Below are positions 1 through 6,406 of a stretch of DNA of 10,565 bases, one piece after another. The notes under the pieces were generated by a model. It was not told the origin of the DNA, did not search any database, and worked only from the letters and a program-made list of their open reading frames with translations. A program made the translations under genes and the position numbers. Location of the stretch: NCBI GenBank assembly GCA_002314675.1, contig DCGZ01000047.1:12950-23514 (forward strand), given 5' to 3'. The stretch comes from Fibrobacter sp. UBA1765. Its GTDB lineage: Bacteria > Fibrobacterota > Fibrobacteria > Fibrobacterales > Fibrobacteraceae. Every line of letters begins with the position of its first letter. Position 1 is the stretch's first letter.

Positions 1-179
1 GCAGCTTCAGCGGCAGGTGCTTCAGAAACGGTTTCTGCAGCAGCCTCGGTTTCAGCGGCAACCGCAGTTTCTGTGGCGGAAACCTGAGCGGTTTCATTGT
101 TAGTGGTTGCATCCTGAGCAAAGGATACGGAAGCGATAAGTGCAGTAGAAATCAAAACCTTCTTAAAATTCTTATTCAT
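1..179 (-). CDS. Exported protein of unknown function, N-terminal part (cut by window edge)
   Basis: Only the first 59 or so codons are present; the gene continues beyond base 1. The ATG at 179-177 is preceded by an AAGGAGAG ribosome site at 194-187 and by a promoter at 290-255. The translation begins MNKNFKKVLISTALIASVSF followed by AQDA: a basic N-end, a hydrophobic core and a plausible signal peptidase I site after SFA at about residue 22. The visible mature part is low-complexity, rich in Ala, Glu and Thr (repeated AxxE/ETxA patterns), like a flexible linker ahead of a folded domain. The protein is therefore probably periplasmic, outer-membrane or secreted. No domain is visible, so I give no function. 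The real domain lies outside the window. Confidence 0.8.
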   Translation of the reverse strand, partial: MNKNFKKVLISTALIASVSFAQDATTNNETAQVSATETAVAAETEAAAETVSEAPAAEA

Positions 180-254
180 TATTAAACTCTCCTTGATTAT
201 TGTTAACTTGATGTTTGTTTTATTCTTTTCTTTCTGTTCTGTTTTTCAACGGCG

Positions 255-290
255 CAAAATATAGAAGCCATTTTTGACTTTGTCCAATAC
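255..290 (-). promoter_or_regulatory. Promoter of the exported-protein gene
   Basis: Read on the minus strand, GTATTGGAC (290-282) is followed by exactly 18 nt and then TATATTTTG (263-255). It is one of six matching promoters in the window and the only one with an extra T in the downstream box. It implies a 5' leader of about 70 nt before the ATG at 179. It also lies downstream of the cysN terminator, so this gene is a separate transcription unit. Confidence 0.75.
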
Positions 291-365
291 TATCTTTTTA
301 TCCGCTCTTATCACTTTTTTTGATTAGCTAAGAAGTTTAATAACAAATGAATATACCAGATTAGT

Positions 366-403
366 TTATACAATAAAGCCCTCGGCATTATCGCCGAAGG
401 CTT
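366..403 (-). terminator. Rho-independent terminator after cysN
   Basis: An 11-bp stem (376-386 with 393-403) closes a 6-nt loop (387-392). On the minus strand the arms are AAGCCTTCGGC and GCCGAGGGCTT, paired throughout with one U-G wobble; on the plus strand the same site would be a C/A mismatch. This points to termination of minus-strand transcripts. The run after the stem is only moderately T-rich. It sits about 30 nt past the cysN stop codon. Confidence 0.75.
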
Positions 404-431
404 ATTCTATAAGGATTCAGAGATTTTTCTC

Positions 432-845
432 TTACTGAATTTTCACCTTACGATAGGTATCAAATGCAGTCCACTTCTGGAAGAATTCTTCGCGATGTTC
501 AACACCCGCTTCAGTAAATTCTCTCAGGAGCTGAGAAACTTCTTCATCGGACTTGACCTTAATTTCAAAGCCACGACCATTGATTACCGGCAAACCATCA
601 TACAGATACTTATCGGCAGTAATGATTTCAGCAACCTTCTTTTCACGAACCTTTACTGCGACACCATCACGAAGGATGATAATATCAAAGCTATCCGGAT
701 AAGCGTAAGTTTCACCAACTGTAGGAATTTCATCGTCAACAGTGTAGCTCTGGCTTACAGGCTGTTTCTTTACCACAGAAAGGGTTGCTGTATCGTAGAA
801 GAATTCTTCGAAGATTTCGCCACGGCCATGATGTTCGCCCTGAAC
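432..845 (-). other. Non-CysC C-terminal domain of CysN (residues about 425-561)
   Basis: This part of the protein follows the elongation-factor-like barrel, where E. coli CysN has only a short tail and fused CysNC proteins carry a kinase. It has no GxxGxGKS loop. It has regularly spaced hydrophobic strands, a conserved-looking INGRGFEIKV stretch (512-521), and an aromatic end (FFQKWTAFDTYRKV). I suspect, from memory only, that CysN proteins of other anaerobes share it. The boundary is approximate. Confidence 0.6.
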
Positions 846-2117
846 AAAGGCAGCCTTTTCACCAGCAGCCACTTGCCTTTCGGAAACACTCTGCACAACG
901 CCGCAGGCAGAAGTTGCATGGCTAACACGGTCAATGAGAATCAATTCGCCCAAGGACTTGTGATTTTCGAAAAGGTCAACCACAATGGCTTCGGTAAAGA
1001 GGATTTCCACCAGAGCCAAGCCATTCTTGGTCAAGGTTTCTGCTTCCAGATGAGCCCCAGAATTTACGTCAATGGCGTAATCAATCTTGGTCAGCACACC
1101 AGGAATTGTCTTGGTACCGAGTTTAATCAGGTAATCCTTGCCGATGGAAAGAGGTTCGTCATCCATCCACAAGAGAGAAGCCTTGATCTTCTTGTAGCTA
1201 CCAATCTTGGAATCCTTTTCCAGAACGTTACCACGGGAAACATCCACTTCGCGATCCAAGGAAATGGTTACCGGCTGGCCGGCGAATGCTTCTTCCACTT
1301 CCTTGTCGCCACGGATAATTCCCTTGACAGAAGCCTTTTCGTTGCTGGGGAGAGAAGTAATCACGTCACCAATGCGAATGGAACCGGATTCAATCTGCCC
1401 CTGGAAACCACGGAAGGTTCTGTCGGGACGGCAAACGCGCTGCACCGGCATATAGAAGCCTTCTTCCTTCTTGGCATCGTCAATATCCACGGTTTCCAAG
1501 TGGTCCAGCAAGGCCTTGCCAGTGTACCAGGGAATGTTCTTGGACTTAACGGTAACGTTATCGCCTTCCGTTGCAGAAAGGGGAATCACCACCACATTAT
1601 CCAAGGAAAGTTCGCTAGTCAATTCCTGAATCTGCTTTTGTATTTCGTTGAAACGATTTTCATCATAGCCCACAAGGTCCATCTTGTTTACGGCAAAGAC
1701 GAAATAACGAATACCCATCAGCTTACAGATACGGGCATGGCGACGAGTCTGAACCAGAACACCCTGGGAAGCATCCACCAGAATCACAGAAAGATCCGCA
1801 AAGGAGGCACCCACGGCCATGTTACGGGTATATTCTTCGTGGCCCGGAGTATCGGCAACAATAAAGCTGCGGTTATCAGTGGTAAAATAGCGATAGGCCA
1901 CATCAATGGTAATACCCTGTTCGCGTTCAGCCATAAGGCCGTCCAGCAAAAGTGAGTAGTCAATCTTACCGCTGCGGCTACCCACCTTACTATCCAATTC
2001 AAGAGCCTTTTCCTGATCGGCGTAAAGGAGCTTGGAATCGTAAAGGATGTGACCAATCAGAGTCGATTTACCGTCATCGACACTACCGCATGTAATAAAC
2101 TTAAGCAAACCTTTCAT
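432..2117 (-). CDS. cysN: Sulfate adenylyltransferase GTPase subunit CysN with an extra C-terminal domain
   Basis: CysN is the GTP-hydrolysing subunit that drives CysD-catalysed formation of APS from ATP and sulfate. The GTPase motifs are clear: P-loop GSVDDGKS (11-18), DTPGHE (89-94), NKMD (144-147) and SATEGDN (181-187), followed by EF-Tu-like beta-barrel domains to about residue 424. The protein has 561 residues against about 475 in E. coli. The added 425-561 segment is not an APS kinase (no second P-loop); it contains YDTATL, YTVDDEIP, YAYPDSFDII and a GLPVINGRGF stretch. The start ATG overlaps the cysD stop by one base (TAATG), with AAGGA at 2130-2126 inside cysD, so translation is probably coupled. 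The missing CysC fits the upstream APS reductase, which uses APS directly. Family assignment is firm; the role of the extra domain is unknown to me. Confidence 0.95.
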   Translation of the reverse strand: MKGLLKFITCGSVDDGKSTLIGHILYDSKLLYADQEKALELDSKVGSRSGKIDYSLLLDGLMAEREQGITIDVAYRYFTTDNRSFIVADTPGHEEYTRNMAVGASFADLSVILVDASQGVLVQTRRHARICKLMGIRYFVFAVNKMDLVGYDENRFNEIQKQIQELTSELSLDNVVVIPLSATEGDNVTVKSKNIPWYTGKALLDHLETVDIDDAKKEEGFYMPVQRVCRPDRTFRGFQGQIESGSIRIGDVITSLPSNEKASVKGIIRGDKEVEEAFAGQPVTISLDREVDVSRGNVLEKDSKIGSYKKIKASLLWMDDEPLSIGKDYLIKLGTKTIPGVLTKIDYAIDVNSGAHLEAETLTKNGLALVEILFTEAIVVDLFENHKSLGELILIDRVSHATSACGVVQSVSERQVAAGEKAAFVQGEHHGRGEIFEEFFYDTATLSVVKKQPVSQSYTVDDEIPTVGETYAYPDSFDIIILRDGVAVKVREKKVAEIITADKYLYDGLPVINGRGFEIKVKSDEEVSQLLREFTEAGVEHREEFFQKWTAFDTYRKVKIQ

Positions 2118-3016
2118 TAGAAATATCCTTCGCGCTTGCGGCGTTCCATGCTGCCAGCGGCTTCGTTATCGATGACGCGAGAAGTTCTTTCAGAAGAAAC
2201 AGAACTGAGGGTTTCTTCAATGATTTCATCCAAGGTGGCAGCAGTAGATTCAATGCCGCCAGTAAGAGGATAGCAACCCAAAGTTCTGAAACGCACAGAC
2301 TTGATTTCAGGAACTTCGCCATCCTTCAAGGGGAATCGTTCATCGTCCACCATGATCAAGTTGCCATCACGTTCCACAACCGGGCGGGGGGCGGAGAAGT
2401 ACAGCGGAACAATGTCAATCTTTTCACGCTGAATGTACTGCCAAATGTCCTTTTCGGTCCAGTTGGAAATGGGGAAAACGCGGATGCTTTCGCCCTTGTT
2501 AATCTTGGTATTGTAAAGCTTCCACATTTCCGGGCGCTGATTCTTGGGATCCCAAGCATGAGCGGAGTTGCGGAAAGAGAAGATACGTTCCTTGGCACGG
2601 GACTTTTCTTCGTCGCGGCGACCACCGCCAAATGCAGCGGTAAAGCCGTACTTATTCAAAGCCTGCTTCAAAGCCTGCGTCTTCATGATGTCAGTGTAGG
2701 CGGCACCATGTTCAAAAGGATTGATTCCCTTTTCAACACCTTCCGGGTTGATGTATTCAAGCATTTCAATGCCCAGCTTCTTTGCAACCTTGTCACGGAA
2801 AGAAATCATTTCCTTGAACTTCCAGGTGGTATTCACATGGAGGAAAGGGAAAGGCGGCTTTTCCGGGTAAAAGGCCTTCATGGCCAAATGCAGCATCACC
2901 GAGCTGTCCTTACCGATGGAGTACAGCATCACGGGCTTTTCGCATTCTGCTGCGACTTCGCGGATGATGTGGATGGCCTCGGCTTCCAGCTCGTCGAGGT
3001 GTGATAATTCGCTCAC
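2117..3016 (-). CDS. cysD: Sulfate adenylyltransferase catalytic subunit CysD
   Basis: CysD catalyses ATP + sulfate to APS + pyrophosphate in the cytoplasm, as a heterodimer with CysN. The 299-residue length is normal for the family. Visible family marks are the PP-loop YSIGKDSS (32-39), HVNTTWKF (where E. coli has HVDTGWKF), GGGRRDEEKSRAKERIFSFR, FPISNWTEKDIWQYI, RTLGCYPLTGG and the terminal REGYF. The start is GTG (3016-3014), chosen because AGGAG lies at 3028-3024, seven bases upstream; that site overlaps the aprB stop codon. It ends in a one-base overlap with cysN. The tight spacing from aprA to cysN indicates one transcript. Confidence 0.96.
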   Translation of the reverse strand: MSELSHLDELEAEAIHIIREVAAECEKPVMLYSIGKDSSVMLHLAMKAFYPEKPPFPFLHVNTTWKFKEMISFRDKVAKKLGIEMLEYINPEGVEKGINPFEHGAAYTDIMKTQALKQALNKYGFTAAFGGGRRDEEKSRAKERIFSFRNSAHAWDPKNQRPEMWKLYNTKINKGESIRVFPISNWTEKDIWQYIQREKIDIVPLYFSAPRPVVERDGNLIMVDDERFPLKDGEVPEIKSVRFRTLGCYPLTGGIESTAATLDEIIEETLSSVSSERTSRVIDNEAAGSMERRKREGYF

Positions 3017-3026
3017 TGTAAAACTC

Positions 3027-3341
3027 CTAATATTTATTTGATTCCTTGGGATTTATATCAATCGTAGTTGTACTTCCATCGGGCCGTTCCACAATCCAGT
3101 GGACCAATCCGTCAGACTTTTCGGTATGCACTAGGCTTCCCTTGCCGCCAATGTCTGCGCCCAGGTAAAAGCGAATTGCATTCTTCGGGCATTCCTTGAG
3201 GCAAGAGGTGCATCCCCAACAATCCTTGGGGTACTTGATATAGGCTTTCTTATTTTCGTCAATCTTAATCAGCGTGCCGGGGCATACTTCGTGACACCTT
3301 CCGCAGCCAATGCATTTTTCTTCATCAATGTAAATGCTCAT
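3027..3341 (-). CDS. aprB: APS reductase beta subunit, short AprB (two [4Fe-4S] ferredoxin)
   Basis: This 104-residue protein should carry electrons to the FAD of AprA. Two [4Fe-4S] motifs are visible: Cys10-13-16-20 (CIGCGRCHEVCP) and Cys41-44-47-51 (CWGCTSCLKECP). After them comes a strand-rich segment (GADIGGKGSLVHTEK, HWIVERPDGSTTTIDI) that resembles the post-cluster beta sheet of dissimilatory AprB. The long C-terminal tail that wraps AprA in sulfate reducers (total about 150-165 residues) is absent. I chose the ATG at 3341, 17 bases inside the end of aprA, because the protein then begins MSIYIDEEKC like other AprB/ferredoxins and AAGGAC lies at 3356-3351. The frame is open further upstream to 3395, but that part only reads over aprA. 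Confidence 0.88.
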   Translation of the reverse strand: MSIYIDEEKCIGCGRCHEVCPGTLIKIDENKKAYIKYPKDCWGCTSCLKECPKNAIRFYLGADIGGKGSLVHTEKSDGLVHWIVERPDGSTTTIDINPKESNKY

Positions 3342-5007
3342 AGGTCTTTTGTCCTTCTGCGGTAAGCTCACGGGTAAAGGTCTTGATGACCCCATTTTCC
3401 AGTTTGGAATTCACGTACTTTTTCCAGTTCACATTATCCTTTTCAGGGTAATCCAGATTTTCGGCAAAGCTGTGCCAGCGGGTTTCCTTGCGAGCCCTAA
3501 GGTGAGCGATTACGCTTAAGCAAACCACAAGACGTTCGCGAAGTTCATAGATGTACATGACTTCCTGCAAATCGTTGGCAGCCAAGTGATCGGTCAATTC
3601 CTGCAATTTGTGAATCTTCTTTTCGGCTACATCCAAACCGGTTTCATTGAAACGGTAATTGGTGCGGATGCCTCCGGCATAATTATCCATCACAGTCTGC
3701 ATGGCCTCTTCCAACTGTTCCGTTGTATAGAGGCCTTTTTTAGGCTGAAGGAACTTGGAAACTTCATCAAAGTGATCCACCACTTCATTTTCAGGAAGTT
3801 CGCTGGTGGAACCCTCGCCCGCAATAAATTCCACAGCGGCGTCAGCAGCAATTTCACCTTCGGCCAAAGCACCGGTCACATACTTCTGAGGACAGCCACC
3901 AGCCACGTCACCGGCGGCATAAAGGCCTTCAATTGTGGTAGCGCGTTTGGTATCTACCCAGTAACCGCTTGCCGTATGGCCGCCAACAATGTAAGGTTCC
4001 GTGCTTTCAATTTCCACATTTTCATGAGCAGGAGTGGAATTTTCAATCCAGCGCAAAGTCTGGGAAGGGGCCATATTCAGGTAAGCCTTCAGCAGAGATT
4101 CTTCCTGAGCATCAGAAATACCTTCGGTGCGAAGGAAGCAAGGACCACGACCTTCCAGATTTTCGGTAACGGTTCCATAAACACGTTCAGAAGTAGTGAG
4201 GCCGTACTTGGTTTCATAAACTTCACCAAGAGAGTTCACCTGCTTGGCCTGCACACCCTGAGCCAAAGTTCCTGTAGGAGCAATGGTATCCTTGCAACGC
4301 AATGCAATAAAGCGCATTTCAAAGGTGGTCATTTCTGCACCATGGAGAATGCCCATGGCAAAGCCTGCGCCTGTATTAAAAGGCGGGTACCACATCTTGT
4401 GACGAGAGAATCCCGGATTATTGGGGCGGTAAAGTCCAGAAGCGCCACCCGTCGCGATAATCACCGCCTTGGCTTCGATAGCATAGAAAGTATCGTTTTC
4501 AATACCGATACCATAGGCACCATCAATGCGATTATTATGAACAGAGAAGTCAATGATATTGACACGATTCAACACCTTCACATTCTTAGCCTGCTTTACA
4601 GCATCCGCAAGAATGGGCTTGATGTTTTCACCATTGATCTTGATATTACGATTTCCGCGAGTAACGTACTTTCCATTTTCATCTTTCAAAATCACCAAGC
4701 CCAACTTTTCAAGATGAGCAGTCACTTCGTTGAATCTTTCGGAAATAGTGTACAGCAAATCATCGCGAACAATGCCATCGGCGTCCTTCTTTGCATAATC
4801 CACGTAGTCCTGGGGAGTGCGGCCTTCCGTAATGTAGGCGTTCAGAGCATTTACGCCAGCAGCAAGGCATCCGCTACGCTTGATATTCGCCTTTTCGCAA
4901 ATCAGAATCTGGAGTTCACCTTTCTTGGCCGCAGTAAGAGCCGCATAACAGCCTGCCGCTCCGCCGCCAATAATCAGCAAGTCAGTCTTTATCTTTTCTG
5001 TTTTCAA
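3325..5007 (-). CDS. aprA: APS reductase alpha subunit, AprA-like FAD enzyme
   Basis: This fumarate-reductase-family flavoprotein would reduce APS to sulfite and AMP. The 560 residues start with an FAD-binding LLIIGGGAAGCYAAL (10-24) and EKANIKRSGC. AprA marks follow: AAGVNALNAY (49-58; the Asn near the FAD/APS site in AprA), RTPQDYVDYAKKDADGIVRDD, NIKINGENIKPILAD, FEMRFIALRCKDTIAPTG (the substrate-binding Arg region), EPYIVGGHTASGYWV (the His region) and GLYAAGDVAGG near the FAD. It is shorter than dissimilatory AprA (about 640-660). The start is TTG at 5007: GGAG lies at 5016-5013, the promoter at 5068-5034 fits, and no nearby in-frame ATG would keep the FAD motif. It overlaps aprB by 17 bases and is first in an aprA-aprB-cysD-cysN unit. 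The alternative, a general succinate-dehydrogenase-like flavoprotein, is unlikely given these neighbours. Confidence 0.92.
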   Translation of the reverse strand: MKTEKIKTDLLIIGGGAAGCYAALTAAKKGELQILICEKANIKRSGCLAAGVNALNAYITEGRTPQDYVDYAKKDADGIVRDDLLYTISERFNEVTAHLEKLGLVILKDENGKYVTRGNRNIKINGENIKPILADAVKQAKNVKVLNRVNIIDFSVHNNRIDGAYGIGIENDTFYAIEAKAVIIATGGASGLYRPNNPGFSRHKMWYPPFNTGAGFAMGILHGAEMTTFEMRFIALRCKDTIAPTGTLAQGVQAKQVNSLGEVYETKYGLTTSERVYGTVTENLEGRGPCFLRTEGISDAQEESLLKAYLNMAPSQTLRWIENSTPAHENVEIESTEPYIVGGHTASGYWVDTKRATTIEGLYAAGDVAGGCPQKYVTGALAEGEIAADAAVEFIAGEGSTSELPENEVVDHFDEVSKFLQPKKGLYTTEQLEEAMQTVMDNYAGGIRTNYRFNETGLDVAEKKIHKLQELTDHLAANDLQEVMYIYELRERLVVCLSVIAHLRARKETRWHSFAENLDYPEKDNVNWKKYVNSKLENGVIKTFTRELTAEGQKTYEHLH

Positions 5008-5012
5008 ATTGA

Positions 5013-5016
5013 CTCC
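5013..5016 (-). promoter_or_regulatory. Ribosome site fixing the TTG start of aprA
   Basis: On the minus strand GGAG stands five bases before the TTG at 5007-5005. There is no ATG in frame nearby, and the conserved FAD motif begins only about ten residues in, so TTG is the best start. Confidence 0.6.
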
Positions 5017-5033
5017 GTATTTTCAACCGCGAC

Positions 5034-5068
5034 CAAATATAGAACGCACTCTAAAACCCGTCCAATAC
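5034..5068 (-). promoter_or_regulatory. Promoter of aprA-aprB-cysD-cysN
   Basis: GTATTGGAC (5068-5060), 18 nt, TATATTTG (5041-5034) on the minus strand. The expected transcript start is a few bases downstream, giving a leader of only about 20 nt before the aprA TTG. The upstream side (5069-5119) is AT-rich and reaches the patB stop codon with no intervening hairpin, so read-through from patB is also possible. Confidence 0.8.
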
Positions 5069-5119
5069 ATAATTTGGATCGCTATTCATAAGAAAAATTT
5101 ATATGCAATGATTTTTTAC

Positions 5120-6322
5120 TTAGCCAAAATATTTTTTCAGGCGCGCCATGGCTTCCACAAGAATGGAACGGGGGCAAGCCACGTTAAAGCGCTGGAATCC
5201 GGCAGCGATTCTTCCGAATTTGTAACCGCTGTTAATCCAAAGTTTAGCCTTTCTCAAAATCAATTCATCTTGTTCAGCAACAGTCTTTCCCGTACCTCTA
5301 AAATCAAGCCACATCAGATACGTACAATCCGTAGGAACCACCTTAATTCCAGGCAGATTTTCCTTCACAAAATTTTCCACGTAATCAATGTTACCCTTGA
5401 TGTACTTATTGACAGCATCAAGCCATTCTTCACCATGTTCGTAAGCGGCCTGGGTAGCCACAAGGCCCATCACGTTCAGCTGGCTATAACCCACAGCGTC
5501 AATTTCATGAATAATGGCCTGGCGAATTTCGGGATTCTTGATGAAAGCATTGGAAAGTTGCAAGCCTGCAATATTAAAAGTCTTAGTAGGCGAAGTCACC
5601 GTAATTGAATTCTGCGCAAATTCTTCGCTTAAGGACGCAAAAACAATATGTTTCCCTTGGTAAACGAAGTCGCTATGGATTTCATCGCTAACCACAAGCA
5701 CATGGTGCTTCATACAGATTTCGCCAATGCGCAGCAACTCTTCACGAGTCCACACGCGGCAAACAGGATTGTGAGGGCTGCAAAGCAGGAACACCTTGAT
5801 GTCATTTTCCACAATCTTCTTTTCGAAATCTTCAAAGTCAATATAATAACGGCCGTCTTCGCCCTGAATCAAGTCATTGCTAACAACGCGACGTTCCGTA
5901 TCCTTGATGAGGCCAGCGAAATGCATGTATACCGGTTTCTGGATCAGCACAGCATCGCCCTTGCGGGTAAAGGCCTTAATGGCCATAGCCAGCACGAACA
6001 CAACACCGGGCGTCTTCACGATCCAGGAAGCATCTTCAATTTCAAAATTATGATGACGGCGATAGAAGCTCTGAACAGCCCTGAAATATTCATCCTTGAC
6101 TTCGCTGTAGCCAAAGATGCCATGTTCAGCCTGCTTGATTAACGCATCCTGAATGAACGAGGAAGTCTTGAAATCCATATCCGCAACCCACAAGGGAAGC
6201 AGACCCTCCTGACTTTCGCCAGGCTTAACAGCGCCGCGCTCCACTGCGAAATCATACTTCAAACAATAAGTCCCGCGACGCTCCACAACTTCATCAAAGT
6301 TTAAATTTCTTTCTTTCGTCAT
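5120..6322 (-). CDS. patB: PatB/MalY-type PLP C-S lyase (cystathionine beta-lyase)
   Basis: This is a fold-type I PLP enzyme of the MalY/PatB group, which splits cystathionine to homocysteine, pyruvate and ammonia (or cysteine to sulfide). In the 400-residue form, visible marks are LPLWVADMDF (42-51), GIFGYSE (68-74), SPHNPVCRVWTREEL (182-196), VSDEIHSDFVY (211-221), the PLP-lysine in TSPTKTFNIAG (K247) and GFQRFNVACPRS near the end. The usual Gly of HNPVGRVW is Cys188 here. The frame is open to an ATG at 6346, but I prefer the ATG at 6322 because AAAAGGA lies at 6336-6330 with seven bases of spacing, whereas 6346 has no good site. It follows the metB-like gene after an 84-base gap that contains repeats, and no promoter of the local type lies between them, so the two probably share a transcript. 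Together they would form the transsulfuration pair for methionine synthesis. Confidence 0.9.
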   Translation of the reverse strand: MTKERNLNFDEVVERRGTYCLKYDFAVERGAVKPGESQEGLLPLWVADMDFKTSSFIQDALIKQAEHGIFGYSEVKDEYFRAVQSFYRRHHNFEIEDASWIVKTPGVVFVLAMAIKAFTRKGDAVLIQKPVYMHFAGLIKDTERRVVSNDLIQGEDGRYYIDFEDFEKKIVENDIKVFLLCSPHNPVCRVWTREELLRIGEICMKHHVLVVSDEIHSDFVYQGKHIVFASLSEEFAQNSITVTSPTKTFNIAGLQLSNAFIKNPEIRQAIIHEIDAVGYSQLNVMGLVATQAAYEHGEEWLDAVNKYIKGNIDYVENFVKENLPGIKVVPTDCTYLMWLDFRGTGKTVAEQDELILRKAKLWINSGYKFGRIAAGFQRFNVACPRSILVEAMARLKKYFG

Positions 6323-6329
6323 TTTGAAA

Positions 6330-6336
6330 TCCTTTT
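6330..6336 (-). promoter_or_regulatory. Ribosome site that decides the patB start
   Basis: AAAAGGA on the minus strand, seven bases ahead of the ATG at 6322-6320. It lies inside the longer open frame that starts at 6346 and makes that longer start unlikely. Confidence 0.6.
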
Positions 6337-6361
6337 TTCCGTACATATTTCAAGCGAACTT

Positions 6362-6406
6362 CTCTCGCCTCTCGTCTGTAGCTCGCTTGCGAGCGTTCTC
6401 TCGTCT
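6362..6406. repeat. Intergenic hairpin flanked by direct repeats (REP-like)
   Basis: The gap between the metB-like gene and patB holds the palindrome GCTCGCTTGCGAGC (6381-6394). It is flanked by exact copies of CTCTCGTCT at 6369-6377 and 6398-6406, plus a one-base variant CTCTCGCCT at 6362-6370. The composition (CTCT/CGTCT repeats) differs from the coding DNA around it. I believe similar GACGAGAG strings are frequent in Fibrobacter intergenic DNA, but that is memory only. It has no T-tract, so it is not a clear terminator; it could affect mRNA stability between the two genes. Confidence 0.6.

Noticed and set aside
495..1955. 486-codon open frame on the plus strand opposite cysN
   Set aside because: It lies wholly inside cysN, has no ribosome site or promoter, and its translation shows no family motif; it is an effect of codon bias in the true gene.
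3586..5091. 501-codon open frame on the plus strand opposite aprA
   Set aside because: Same reason: antisense shadow of a strongly supported FAD enzyme, with low-complexity translation and no initiation signals.
5120..6346. Longer patB start at 6346
   Set aside because: No good ribosome site precedes it, while the ATG at 6322 has AAAAGGA at ideal spacing.
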